Shown here piece after piece: positions 23,175 to 31,935 of a stretch of 34,989 bases of DNA; position 1 is the stretch's first letter, and every line of letters starts with the position of its first letter. A program made the position numbers and the translations under genes. The stretch spans positions 1 through 34,989 of the forward strand of contig JBOFFC010000169.1 of NCBI GenBank assembly GCA_051648405.1, given 5' to 3'. Origin of the DNA: JBOFFC01 sp051648405. Its GTDB lineage: Bacteria; Planctomycetota; Planctomycetia; Pirellulales; Lacipirellulaceae. Below the pieces are notes generated by a model that did no database searches, was not told the origin of the DNA, and was given only the letters and a program-made list of their open reading frames with translations.

Positions 23175-23792
23175 CTACGCCACTTTACGACCCGTCTTGT
23201 AAAGATACGGATTCAGCGCAGGGTCGTTGTACATCTTGTTTTGTCGATAGACCCGCAACCGCTTGCGCCCGGCGAACACGTCCCCCAGGAGCTCGTCCAG
23301 CGACCGCGTGAGATCGGCCCGCTGCTGCGCACAGCGCTGAAGTTTCTCGTCAACGCGCAGCCGGTGGGCGTCGTCGGCCCCCTCGCGGACCAGCTCTTCC
23401 TGCAGGTGGTAGACGCGCAGCGCCATGATCGAGAGCCGGTCGATCGCCCCGCCGGGGGTCTCGGTGTTCATCGGCGCCGTGCCCGACGGCTCGACCCCGA
23501 CGGCGGTCAGCATCTCGATCAGCGTCTCGTCGGTCCGCTCGATCCAGTCGTTCCGCTGCTGGTTGAAGCGGTCGATCGCGCGCTTGACCTCGGCGATACG
23601 GCGGTCCGTTGCATCGGGGCTGCGAGCGATGTCCTCCTCGTGCCACAACTGGTAGTTGAACTGGTGCTGCTGGCAGACGACCCCCAGCAAGCCCGTGTAG
23701 GGGTTGTCGAGCGGCTCGGCGTGCCAGCGGGCCACGGATGCCGACTGGAGTTCAACGATCTGGCCGACCAGCGTGGTGCTGTCGAGGGGCAT
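23175..23792 (-). CDS. DUF4254 domain protein
   Basis: The 205-aa soluble, mainly helical protein fits the DUF4254 family across its length. Notable stretches are LLGVVCQQHQFNYQLWHEEDIARSPDATD, AIDRFNQQRNDWIERTDE, MNTETPGGAIDRLSIMALRVYHLQEEL and the C-terminal RKRLRVYRQNKMYNDPALNPYLY. The family occurs in planctomycetes, Bacteroidetes and others, often beside glycosyltransferases of lipopolysaccharide assembly; its biochemical role is unknown. Here the acyltransferase gene lies downstream on the same strand with a 196-nt gap, which agrees with that context. Confidence 0.85.
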   Translation of the reverse strand: MPLDSTTLVGQIVELQSASVARWHAEPLDNPYTGLLGVVCQQHQFNYQLWHEEDIARSPDATDRRIAEVKRAIDRFNQQRNDWIERTDETLIEMLTAVGVEPSGTAPMNTETPGGAIDRLSIMALRVYHLQEELVREGADDAHRLRVDEKLQRCAQQRADLTRSLDELLGDVFAGRKRLRVYRQNKMYNDPALNPYLYKTGRKVA

Positions 23793-23915
23793 AGCGAGGA
23801 GTCCTTTCCGGCGCGGCGCGAGCGCCCTTCCTGGGCGCTTCGAAGGGGCAGAATTCTACTGCTAGTTCGCGGATCACGACAACGCGAGTCGTCTGCTAGC
23901 ACTACGGAAGAAGAG

Positions 23916-24111
23916 CCGCAGATACACGCGGATGAACGCAGATGAAGCAGCGAATGACCAATGACCAAGCACCAATGACCAAAGCCAGCAGGCAGAGGGC
24001 AGCAGGCAGTCGTAGTGACGAGACCGCCGATCGCCAGGCAGCTAGCCGCCCCCGCTCATTGGTAATTGGACATTCGCTGCTTCATCTGCGTTCATCCGTG
24101 TTCATCTGCGG
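23916..24111. repeat. 196-nt imperfect inverted repeat
   Basis: The arms at 23916-23971 and 24056-24111 are complementary with few mismatches over about 50 nt (CCGCAGAT...GGATGAACGCAGATGAAGCAGCGAATG...CCAAT). The centre holds CAGCAGGCAGAGGGCAGCAGGCAG, shared with 2379-2400, and ACCAATGACCAA direct repeats. It fills the gap between the DUF4254 gene and the 3' end of the BFD-like gene and has no coding potential. Confidence 0.85.
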
Positions 24112-24122
24112 TTCCCTTCCTT

Positions 24123-24416
24123 TCAAACCGGTGTGGCGCCGGGCGGCGGGGTTCCCCCTCCTTCGCGGACGTGCTGCGAACGGCCGGCGCGGTGCCCGGC
24201 GGCGTCGGGTAGGGCGTCGGTCGTCGGCTCGATCCGCGCGCGGTGCGCGTCGAACAGCCGTCGCAGCAGCGGCCGGCACCAGCCGCATCCCGTCCCGGCG
24301 CCGTAGCACTCGCTCAATTGCGAGGGGCTCGCCGGCCGCTCGACGCGCAGGTAGTTCTCGACCTTCCGTCGTGTGACGTGGAAGCAGAGACAAAGCTCGT
24401 CGTCGGGCTGCATCAT
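24123..24416 (-). CDS. BFD-like [2Fe-2S] binding protein
   Basis: The 97-aa protein begins with a bacterioferritin-associated-ferredoxin-like domain: LCLCFHVT (Cys9, Cys11) and ECYGAGTGCGWCRPLL (Cys44, Cys47), the CxC...CxxC set for the cluster; Cys37 is an extra. The helical part between these fits the fold. The last 40 residues are polar and Gly/Pro-rich, probably disordered. Relatives mediate iron release from bacterioferritin or serve as small electron carriers; no bacterioferritin gene lies here. It starts 19 nt after the peptidase gene on the same strand, so it is likely co-transcribed. Confidence 0.85.
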   Translation of the reverse strand: MMQPDDELCLCFHVTRRKVENYLRVERPASPSQLSECYGAGTGCGWCRPLLRRLFDAHRARIEPTTDALPDAAGHRAGRSQHVREGGGTPPPGATPV

Positions 24417-24435
24417 GAGGGCGCGCCGCGGGCCG

Positions 24436-25620
24436 CTAAAGCGCCGTCGCCAACCGCCACGCGACGCGACGCGCGGTGTGGTACTGGGCGATGTCGAGCC
24501 GCTCTTCCGTGGTGTGGATGTTCCGCTGGCCGCACCCGAGCGTCACCGCGGGGACGCCGTGCGCCGCGAGCCAGTTCGCGTCGAGGCCCCCGTTGGAGAC
24601 TTTCAACTCCGGCGAAATCCCCTCGGCTTCGAGCGCCGCGATCGCCTCGACGACCGACGGCTCGTCGCGCGAGAGCTCGAACGCCTCGTAGTCGAGCCGC
24701 CCCTCGAACACGACCGAACCGCGCTTGCCGGTCGAGCTGCGGACGTTCTTCGCTGCGCGGGCGAACGCCTTCTCGTACTGCTTGATGATCCGCTCGCGGA
24801 ACGCGCGGTCGTGGCCGCGGGCCTCGAAGCGGAGCGTCGCGTGCTCGGCGACGACGTTCGTCGCGACTCCCCCCTCGATCGCGCCGAGGTTCGACGTGCC
24901 GCGTTTGCCGCGCTTCTCCACCAGCCCGTGCCAACCGTTCTCGACGAGGTCGGCCACCGCGAGCGACGCGATCGCGATCGCGCTCACCCCCTGCTCGGGG
25001 GCGATCCCGGCGTGGCTTGGGACGCCGTGGACGCGGATCGTCCCCTTGTAGCCCCCCGTCGCGCCGACGATTACCTTGGTGGGCGACCCCCCGTCGAAGT
25101 TGAACGCCAGCGCAGGCTTCTTCAGCATCGCGACGTTCATGTGCCGCACGCCGTACAGGCCGCGCTCTTCTTGCACGGCGAGGAGGAAGGTAAGCGGCGC
25201 GTGGGCCAACTGCTTGCCTGCGCGCAGCAGGCCGATCGCCGTCGTGAGCAATACGCCGACCCCCGCGCGGTCGTCGGCCCCGAGGCCCGTCGTGGGGTCG
25301 GCCGACGCCACCTCGTCGCCACGCACGACCGGCTTCGCCCCCAGGCAGACGGGGACCGTGTCGGTGTGGGCCGCGAACAGCCGACGGGGCGCCCGCGGCT
25401 TGCCCGCCAACAGAAACACGGCGTTGCCGACTTGGCCGCCGATCGGGCTTCGCTTGTGGGCCGTGTCGAACTTCAGCGGGTCGGGGCCGGCCCCCTCGGC
25501 CGTGAGCCGCTCGGCGACGAACCGCATGACGGCGCCCTCGTCGCCGCTGCCGCCTGGGATCGCCATCAACTGGCAGACGAGGTCGAGCGCTTCGGCGTCG
25601 GAAACGGGTGCTTGGTTCAT
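24436..25620 (-). CDS. M20-family metallopeptidase (PepT-like)
   Basis: The 394-aa protein has the two-zinc site of M20 peptidases: AAHTDTVP (His85, Asp87), GLGADDRAGVG (bridging Asp near 116) and VQEERGLYG (Glu151 catalytic, Glu152). A later NIHTTEE gives the final His. Between them lies the lid/dimerisation domain starting near VGATGGYKG with PSHAG. It should hydrolyse small peptides (tripeptide peptidase-like) in the cytoplasm; exact substrate unknown. No signal peptide is present. A BFD-like gene follows within 19 nt. Confidence 0.9.
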   Translation of the reverse strand: MNQAPVSDAEALDLVCQLMAIPGGSGDEGAVMRFVAERLTAEGAGPDPLKFDTAHKRSPIGGQVGNAVFLLAGKPRAPRRLFAAHTDTVPVCLGAKPVVRGDEVASADPTTGLGADDRAGVGVLLTTAIGLLRAGKQLAHAPLTFLLAVQEERGLYGVRHMNVAMLKKPALAFNFDGGSPTKVIVGATGGYKGTIRVHGVPSHAGIAPEQGVSAIAIASLAVADLVENGWHGLVEKRGKRGTSNLGAIEGGVATNVVAEHATLRFEARGHDRAFRERIIKQYEKAFARAAKNVRSSTGKRGSVVFEGRLDYEAFELSRDEPSVVEAIAALEAEGISPELKVSNGGLDANWLAAHGVPAVTLGCGQRNIHTTEERLDIAQYHTARRVAWRLATAL

Positions 25621-25667
25621 CTGGCCGATTGGAACCCGACACCCGGGCGGCGACCAGCCGACCGTCT

Positions 25668-25751
25668 GGCGAGCCGGCGGCGTTAGCCGTCGGAGTTGTT
25701 GCGCCAGGTACCCGCTTCAATCCCTCCGACGGCTCACGCCGCTGGCTCGCC
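25668..25751 (+). repeat. REP-like palindromic repeat copy B (complete)
   Basis: Left arm 25668-25695 and right arm 25724-25751 are complementary over 28 nt with two mismatches (GGCGAGCC...AGCCGTCGGAG). The 28-nt centre has TTGCGCCAGGTACCCGCTTCAATCC. Related copies are at 1-51 (inverted) and 34952-34989 (cut by the window end). It lies in the divergent gap before the PabA/TrpG promoter. Confidence 0.85.
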
Positions 25752-25780
25752 CTTGCGCGGGAGGGCCGCGAACCCGCCGA

Positions 25781-25810
25781 TTGGCCGGCCTGTCGTGCGG
25801 GGGTTAGGAT
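25781..25810 (+). promoter_or_regulatory. Promoter of the pabA/trpG gene, probably leaderless
   Basis: TTGGCC (25781-25786), an 18-nt spacer and TAGGAT (25805-25810) precede the ATG at 25817 by only 6 nt, so transcription should begin at the start codon. No Shine-Dalgarno fits between. Confidence 0.6.
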
Positions 25811-25816
25811 GGCCCT

Positions 25817-26413
25817 ATGCTGCTGCTGATCGATAACTACGACTCGTTCACCTACAACCTCGTGCAGCGGTTTGGGGAGATCGACCCGTCGATCGAGGTC
25901 CGCGTCGTGCGCAACGACGAGCACCCCGTGGCCGAGCTCGCCGCGATGAACCCGGCGCGGGTGGTGGTCTCCCCCGGGCCCTGCACCCCCAGCGAGGCGG
26001 GGGTCTCGGTCGAGGCGATCCGGCACTTCTGCGGCCGCGTCCCGCTGCTGGGGGTCTGCCTGGGGCACCAGTCGATCGGACAGGCGTTGGGGGCCAAGGT
26101 GGTTCGCGCCAAGCGGCTGATGCATGGCAAGACCGACCTGGTGCACCACGAGGGGAGCCAGCTCCTGGAGGGGCTCGACAACCCGTTCCAGGCTACGCGT
26201 TACCACAGCTTGGTGATCGAGCCGGGGACCTTGCCCCCCGAGCTGCGGGCGACCGCCTGGTGCGTCGAACCCCCCAGCAGCCCATGGGCCGGCGAGCGGG
26301 TCCTGATGGCGGTCGAGCACCGCTCGGCCCCGCTTTACGGGGTCCAGTTCCACCCCGAGAGCTTCCTGACCCTGCAGGGGACCCAGCTGCTGCGGCGGTT
26401 CCTGGAGACCTAG
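25817..26413 (+). CDS. pabA: Aminodeoxychorismate/anthranilate synthase glutamine amidotransferase subunit
   Basis: The 198-aa class I glutamine amidotransferase supplies ammonia to a chorismate-converting partner, for folate (PabB) or tryptophan (TrpE). The catalytic triad is visible: Cys81 in LLGVCLGHQSIGQA, His179 and Glu181 in GVQFHPES. NYDSFTYNL (7-15) and VSPGPCTP (51-58, oxyanion region) are typical. No pabB, trpE or pabC is adjacent, so the choice between PabA and TrpG is open; the protein may serve both, as in some bacteria. Upstream are a REP-like repeat and a promoter that predicts a leaderless mRNA. Confidence 0.92.
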   Translation: MLLLIDNYDSFTYNLVQRFGEIDPSIEVRVVRNDEHPVAELAAMNPARVVVSPGPCTPSEAGVSVEAIRHFCGRVPLLGVCLGHQSIGQALGAKVVRAKRLMHGKTDLVHHEGSQLLEGLDNPFQATRYHSLVIEPGTLPPELRATAWCVEPPSSPWAGERVLMAVEHRSAPLYGVQFHPESFLTLQGTQLLRRFLET

Positions 26414-26878
26414 GAGACCTAACAGTGGCGAAGCCGTGAGGGCGGATCGGTGGGCCATCGGAATAACCGGATCGGCCCCCCCCGAACCGTTCTCGTCGCA
26501 TTGATCGTCACCGGGCGCGGGGGTACTCAGCCCGTCATGGCGATCGAAGTGGCCAAAATCGTTGACACTTCGCGGGCCTCCTGGCGAAGATGCGTCGAAT
26601 AGGGCGAGCTTGTCGCCACGACCTTCGGCAGAGCGACGAGTCCCAACGAGTCCCCCCAACGAGAGGCAACGGGGTGGACGGGGCTCGGCGGCCGCTACGC
26701 GGGGGTTCGCCCCTACCGGCACACGAGACTTCTCCCGCCACCCGCCCCTCCGGCGATTGACGGCTTCACACGACTAGCCAAGCCCGCCGCCGAGTCGCCC
26801 CGTTCAAAAGGGGGGCGTCTCGCCCGAGCGGACCCGCCACCGGCCCCCCCGGGCCCGACTCCCCGGAGCTTCCTAACG
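26414..26878. other. Long intergenic region before the dockerin/PEP-CTERM gene
   Basis: No supported gene is present. A perfect -35 TTGACA lies at 26562-26567 but the 18-nt-spaced -10 (GAAGAT) is poor. GCCCC-GTTCAAAA-GGGGGGC near 26797 can form a short hairpin. The region may be a long leader of about 280 nt for the following gene. Confidence 0.4.
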
Positions 26879-29422
26879 ATGCGCCTTTCCGTTCGCAAGC
26901 TCTTCGCGTTGTCGCTGGTGGTTGGTTGCGTCGCGGGGCTGCCGGCCCGCGCGGCGGTGAACTACACCGGGCAAGTCCGGCCGGCCTCGACCTCGTTCGG
27001 CGGCACGCTCGGCATCAGCCCGCAGGGGAACGTCGTCGATGACTTCCTCGCCGACCCCGTGTTCCCCGGCGGGGGCGCAGGCGGACTCGCGTGGAATGAT
27101 CCGTTGATCTGGGTTAACTACGACAACAACCAGAACATCCTCGTCGGCGAGACGGGGTTCGGCTTCTTGGAGATCAACAGCGACAGCGACCTGCGTTATC
27201 AGAACGTAGTGCTAGGTGGCGTCAGCGTCCGCAGCGGGGGGGACTTCGACACGGCGACGGGCCTGCTTGCAGAGTACGACTGGCGGGACGACGCCTTCGA
27301 TGCAGGGCCTTCGTCCAACGGCTTCGGCGTGTTCAACGTCACAGGGTTCGGCAGCGCCTACAGCAACGACCCGTACCTAGTCGATGAAGAGTACATCACC
27401 GCGATTGACGCCGTTACACCCGGCGGTGGCGCTGCGTTCTTCGGCGGAGCGGCGTTCCGGCTGCGGAGGGGCGGAGCCGATTTCGGCTACGACTTCCACG
27501 TCGGTCTCCGAGGTCGCGGTCAACTCAACGTCATCCAGGGGGGCCGTGTCGAGGTGATGGACGCCGTCACGGCGGGGATGGCGGCGACCGCCAACGGGGC
27601 GATCACCGTCGATGGGGTTGGCTCGTACCTCGTCGCCAACGGGCGATCGGAGTTCAACGCCGGGAACGGTGAATCGACTCGGAGCCGCCGTGAGGCGTCG
27701 ATCATCGGCGGTTTCGGCAACGGATCGCTGTCGATCACCACCGGCGGCACCGTCGATATGTTCAACGGCGCTGGTGTGGGCGCCGTCTGGGCGATCGGCG
27801 TCGTTCCGCCAGCGAACGCGACGGGGGGAACCGGGTCGGTACTCGTCGATGGCGCGGGGAGCTCGTGGAACATCGCTCCCTCGGCGATCGGGATCCCGAC
27901 GGAGAGCACTCCGAATCCCCCGCCCGGTAGCCGTTACGGTCTGCTCGTTGGCGACTTTAGCCGACTCGACACCTTGGCGCCGCGTTACGAGACCGGCGGC
28001 GGCGGCGGCCGACAGTTCTTCGGCGCTGGGAGCGTGACAATCCGCAATGGCGGCATCGTCCGCGTGAGCGACGCCGACGGTTTTCAAGGCGGCGCTTCGG
28101 ACCTTGTCAACGCGAACGTGGGGGTCGGGCGCCTCGGTGAGATCGTCCTCGGGGACTCGTCGCCGTCGGTCGTGAACCCAGGGACCGGCGCCGCGGGAAC
28201 CCTGTCCGTCGCGAATCGGCTGGAGAACGACGGGACGATCCGTGGCGACGGCTCGATCGTCTCGGGAGTCTTCTACAACCGCTACCTCGGCCGCGTCTCG
28301 GTCGGCGAGGGAGAGTCTCTCTCGGTCCGCTCGAACGGGCTGAACCCGTTCAACGACGCGCAGACCGGTGGAGAGGTGTTAAACGGCGCGGGGGGCAATC
28401 CACACGGCGGCGATTTTTTCCAGGCCAATGCCGGCGCGATCTCGGTCGAAGGGGGGGAACTCGTGTTCGGCCGCGCGTCCGACCAGGGCGTTAACTCCGG
28501 CCAACCCCCGGTACGAAGCAACAACATGTTCCACAACCTGAGGTTCATCGACGTCTCTGACAGTTCGACAACCGCGGTTCCGCTGTTCGACGAGGACGTC
28601 CGTGGAACGATCACCTCTCGCAACGGCACGCTGCGTTTCGAGAGCGGCATTTACAACACGAGCGTGATGGCGTTTGTAGGGGGGAGCAACTTGGTCGCGG
28701 GCGACGTGATCAACGCCCCACCTATCGATTACGACGGCGATCCAGGGGTGACACAGGAGTTCCTGCGCCGTGGGACAATCGTCGTCAGCGGCGACGGGAC
28801 CTCGGTCACCTTTGAAGACGACCTTCGGAACGACGGGGTGATATCGACTAGTTCCCTTAATCGCACCGGCAATGTCATCACGGTTCTTGGCAACTACTAT
28901 CAGAACGGCGTTCTGCTGACGAACCCAGGCACGCCCCCGATCGTGATCGCCAACCGTGCTTTCATCCAAGGAGGCTCGTTCGTGATGTCGTCGGCATCTG
29001 GCGTCAGTTTCGACGCCGGCTACTCACAGCAGTTGATCTCGGCTGCTGGGGGTGTGGACGGGGTCTACTCTTCGTTGAGCTTGCCGACTCTCGCGGCGGG
29101 CTTGCGCTGGGACCCGATCTACACCACGACCGACATCACGTTGGTCGTGAGCGCGACGGCGATCGTGTTGCCCGGGGACGCGAACTCGGACGGGCTCGTC
29201 ACGGCCGCGGACTACACGGTCTGGCGGGACACGCTCGGATCGACGACCGATCTGCGCGGCGACTTCAACGGCGACGGCGTTGTCGAGCAAGGGGACTACC
29301 TGACGTGGGTCGCAAACTACGGCCGGACTGCCACGAGCTTCTTGGCGACCGCCATCCCCGAGCCCGCCGCCGCGGTCCTCATGGGCCTCGCCGCGATGGG
29401 CCTCGGCCGCCGGCGTCGCTAG
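26879..29422 (+). CDS. Large secreted protein with dockerin pair and PEP-CTERM-like tail
   Basis: The 847-aa protein starts with a Sec signal peptide (1-26, cut after ARA). The body is Gly/Asn/Val-rich with beta-helix-like repeats (xxGGTVDMFNGAGV, SVTIRNGGIVRVSDA), similar to passenger domains of autotransporter-type adhesins. A dockerin type I-like pair of calcium loops follows: GDANSDGLVTAADY and GDFNGDGVVEQGDY (about 766-810). The protein ends with IPEPAAAVLMGLAAMGLGRRRR, a PEP-CTERM-type sorting tail (motif, hydrophobic stretch, Arg cluster). It is expected to be exported and anchored or processed by an exosortase; no exosortase is in the window. Such proteins are common in planctomycetes. 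Its binding partner is unknown. Confidence 0.9.
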   Translation: MRLSVRKLFALSLVVGCVAGLPARAAVNYTGQVRPASTSFGGTLGISPQGNVVDDFLADPVFPGGGAGGLAWNDPLIWVNYDNNQNILVGETGFGFLEINSDSDLRYQNVVLGGVSVRSGGDFDTATGLLAEYDWRDDAFDAGPSSNGFGVFNVTGFGSAYSNDPYLVDEEYITAIDAVTPGGGAAFFGGAAFRLRRGGADFGYDFHVGLRGRGQLNVIQGGRVEVMDAVTAGMAATANGAITVDGVGSYLVANGRSEFNAGNGESTRSRREASIIGGFGNGSLSITTGGTVDMFNGAGVGAVWAIGVVPPANATGGTGSVLVDGAGSSWNIAPSAIGIPTESTPNPPPGSRYGLLVGDFSRLDTLAPRYETGGGGGRQFFGAGSVTIRNGGIVRVSDADGFQGGASDLVNANVGVGRLGEIVLGDSSPSVVNPGTGAAGTLSVANRLENDGTIRGDGSIVSGVFYNRYLGRVSVGEGESLSVRSNGLNPFNDAQTGGEVLNGAGGNPHGGDFFQANAGAISVEGGELVFGRASDQGVNSGQPPVRSNNMFHNLRFIDVSDSSTTAVPLFDEDVRGTITSRNGTLRFESGIYNTSVMAFVGGSNLVAGDVINAPPIDYDGDPGVTQEFLRRGTIVVSGDGTSVTFEDDLRNDGVISTSSLNRTGNVITVLGNYYQNGVLLTNPGTPPIVIANRAFIQGGSFVMSSASGVSFDAGYSQQLISAAGGVDGVYSSLSLPTLAAGLRWDPIYTTTDITLVVSATAIVLPGDANSDGLVTAADYTVWRDTLGSTTDLRGDFNGDGVVEQGDYLTWVANYGRTATSFLATAIPEPAAAVLMGLAAMGLGRRRR

Positions 29423-29661
29423 CGTCCCGGGCGCCATCGACCGACCGCTGCGCCGATTTTGCCGATTCTCCGTCGTGCGCGACGCTTCGCCGCGTCGATG
29501 ATGCGAGGGGGGAGAAGGAGCCGACGCCTTGCGCGCCGTCCCGGGACCCCCACCGCGGCGGGGCAGGGGGCCTCGCCGCCGACCGAGAATCGGCCGCGAC
29601 GCTCCAAGGCACGCCCGCAGCAAACGGGCGGCACGACCGCCGCGGCACGGAGGGACCACGG
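29423..29661. other. Intergenic gap before the TPR-like gene
   Basis: The 239-nt gap contains CCGATTTTGCCGATTCTCC (29453-29471), a direct double of GCCGATT, and GGAGGG at 29649-29654 as a likely ribosome binding site. No small gene or clear terminator was seen. Confidence 0.35.
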
Positions 29662-31935
29662 ATGGCCACTCTCGCGCGGAAGTCGGATCGTGTTTGGGCC
29701 TGCTGCCTCGCGGCGGGCCTGTGGGTCGGCTGCGACCACGCGCTGGCCGTCGAGCTCGACGAGCCCTCGCCCGACGTGGCGATCGCGACCGACGACCCCA
29801 ACGGGGACGGCTCGGTGCTGGTCTCCAAGCGCTCGGAGCCGGGGGAGGGCGCCGCAACGCCGTCGCTCGAGCCGATCTCCGAGCACTCCGAGCACGAGCC
29901 CGAGCTCGCCGCCCCCGAGGGGCCCGAGGCGCCCCCGGTCGAGGTGACCGATCAACCGACTACGGGGGAGGAAACGGCTGCCCGCGAGCCCCGTCGCACG
30001 CCGCGACTCGCCGTGCTGCCGACCGACGGCGACGCGGTCCTGACCGACGTGGCCCGCGCCTACGGCAACGACTCGCGCCCGCGGCCGTCGCGGTTCCACG
30101 GGGTGCTCCCCGGGTCCTCTACCAAGGCCGACTTGCTCGCGGAGTGGGGTGACCCCGCGTGGGTCTCCGAGGCCCGCGGCGACACCATCGGCGGCGAGGT
30201 GCTCCGCTACGACCTCAAGCCGTTCGAGCGCGTCGAAGCGCTCGTCGAAGCCGACACCGTGCAAGTGGTCCGCGTCACCCTGGCGGACCGGGCGACGGTC
30301 GATGCGCTGGCGCAGCGTTTGAGGTTGCAGAAGATCGACCCCGTCAACGTCGTCGATCCGGCGTCGAACGAGCTGCTGGGGGTCACGTTCCCCGAGAAGG
30401 GGCTGACGCTGCTCACGACGACCGACCCAACGAGCGGCGTCTCGAGCGTCACGCACCTCGTGCTGCAACCGCTCGACGCGCGGGCCTTTGTCCTGCGGGC
30501 CGAGAACCGCCCCGCGACGGCGTTCGCAAAGCAGATCGCCGACCTCGAGCGCGCGACCGAGGTTGGTCCCCCGCTCGCGCAGGCCTACTGGCTGAAGGCG
30601 GGGGTTTACCGACTCGCCGGCAAAGCGACCGACGCCGAGCTGGCCGCCCGCGAGGCAGTAAAGCTCGACGACGCACTGTCGGTCTACCGGCTCCGCTGGG
30701 CCGAGACGCTCACCGACGTCGGCAAGCACGACGACGCCGTGTTCGAGGTCCGCAAGGTCCTCGACGACAAGGGCGCGCCCGACTTGGTCCGCGCCCAGGC
30801 GCTGGCGGCGATGGGGGAGCTCGCGGCGCTCGGCGAGGCGACGATCGCGCAGAAGGCGATCGGGTTCCTGACCGCTTCGATCGAGATCGCCGACAAGCTC
30901 GCCACGAGCGCCGACGCGAACGAACGACGCTCGGCGAAGGACCTTCTCATCGACACGCACCTGGCCGTGGCCCGCGAGATCGCGCGGCGTGACTACGGCC
31001 AGAAGACCGAGATCGTCGGCGAGTGGATCGGCCGGGCCTCGGGCCTCGCCGAGGACCGCATCGCAAACGACGGCGGGACGCTCGACCTGCGTCTGACCGT
31101 GGCGCGGGAAGCGCTGGCGGCCGTCGCCTCGCTGCGGCCCGCCAAGGACCCGGCGCCCTGGATCAAGGAAGCGCAGGAGTCGGCCGACACGCTGCTCGCC
31201 ACCGAACTCGACACGCTCTTCCGCCAGCGTGTCGAGTGGGTCCTCGGCGAAGCCTACCAAGAAGCGGTCCGTATCGAACACGCCCGCGGCGAATCCGACC
31301 AAGCGCTGCGCTACGGGACCCGCGCCATCGAGCGGCTGTCGGCCGGCGCCGAGCCCCGCGCGACGTCGGCCGACGCCGAGCTCACCGTCGGCCGGCTCTA
31401 CTTCTACCTCGGGGCGGTGAACGCCGTTCACAAGAAGAACCACGAGGAAGCGGTCGGCTGGTACGAGAAGGCCCGCCCGATCCTCACCGCCGAGCGTTCC
31501 GAGTCGAACCTGGTCGTGCCGCGGCGCGAGGGCGAGGTGCTCGTGAGCATGTCGGTCTCGTACTGGGAACGCGGCCAGCGCGACACGGCGCTCGCGCTCA
31601 CCACCCAGGGGACGAAGCTCATGGAACGGGCGGTCGCCTCGGGGGTGCTCGACGAACCGGCGCTGGCGGTCCCCTACGGCAACCTCGCGTCGATGCACCA
31701 GCAACTGGGCAACACGCCCGACGCCACGAAGTTCGGCAAGCTGGCCCGCGGGGCGCGGGGGTCGGCGCCGGTGGCGATGGTCCCGTCGGCCGTCAACGAG
31801 GCCAAGCCGATGCCGACCGGCAAGCCGAAGCCCGCCACGATGGTCGCCCAGAAGCAACCAACCTCGAAGCGACCGCTCGGCAAGCAACCGGCGATGGCCC
31901 GGCGGCAGGTGATCGACGGGACGACCGTCCGTTGA
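29662..31935 (+). CDS. Secreted TPR-like repeat protein
   Basis: The 757-aa protein starts at the ATG behind GGAGGG; the upstream frame lacks a signal sequence. Residues 1-30 form a signal peptide with Cys (ACCLAAGLWVGCDHALA), so a lipoprotein is possible. An acidic, Pro/Glu-rich linker (31-120) precedes a small domain (about 144-270) opened by FHGVLPGSSTKADLLAEWGDP, a pattern found in planctomycete proteins. From about 285 it is nearly all helix with TPR-like pairs (AYWLKAGVYRLAGKATDAELAAREAVKLD, YFYLGAVNAVHKKNHEEAVGWYEKARPIL, LAVPYGNLASMHQQLGNTPDATKFGKLA). The tail is Lys/Pro-rich and basic. A scaffold role in the periplasm is inferred. The next gene overlaps its stop by TTGA. Confidence 0.82.
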   Translation: MATLARKSDRVWACCLAAGLWVGCDHALAVELDEPSPDVAIATDDPNGDGSVLVSKRSEPGEGAATPSLEPISEHSEHEPELAAPEGPEAPPVEVTDQPTTGEETAAREPRRTPRLAVLPTDGDAVLTDVARAYGNDSRPRPSRFHGVLPGSSTKADLLAEWGDPAWVSEARGDTIGGEVLRYDLKPFERVEALVEADTVQVVRVTLADRATVDALAQRLRLQKIDPVNVVDPASNELLGVTFPEKGLTLLTTTDPTSGVSSVTHLVLQPLDARAFVLRAENRPATAFAKQIADLERATEVGPPLAQAYWLKAGVYRLAGKATDAELAAREAVKLDDALSVYRLRWAETLTDVGKHDDAVFEVRKVLDDKGAPDLVRAQALAAMGELAALGEATIAQKAIGFLTASIEIADKLATSADANERRSAKDLLIDTHLAVAREIARRDYGQKTEIVGEWIGRASGLAEDRIANDGGTLDLRLTVAREALAAVASLRPAKDPAPWIKEAQESADTLLATELDTLFRQRVEWVLGEAYQEAVRIEHARGESDQALRYGTRAIERLSAGAEPRATSADAELTVGRLYFYLGAVNAVHKKNHEEAVGWYEKARPILTAERSESNLVVPRREGEVLVSMSVSYWERGQRDTALALTTQGTKLMERAVASGVLDEPALAVPYGNLASMHQQLGNTPDATKFGKLARGARGSAPVAMVPSAVNEAKPMPTGKPKPATMVAQKQPTSKRPLGKQPAMARRQVIDGTTVR

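Noticed and set aside
26562..26591. TTGACA with 18-nt spacer as promoter of the dockerin/PEP-CTERM gene
   Set aside because: The -10 (GAAGAT) matches only three of six positions; kept only as a remark in the intergenic entry.
24413..26722. Very long minus-strand open frame across the peptidase and pabA genes
   Set aside because: It is a high-GC shadow frame, Arg/Pro/Gly-rich, overlapping two well-supported genes.
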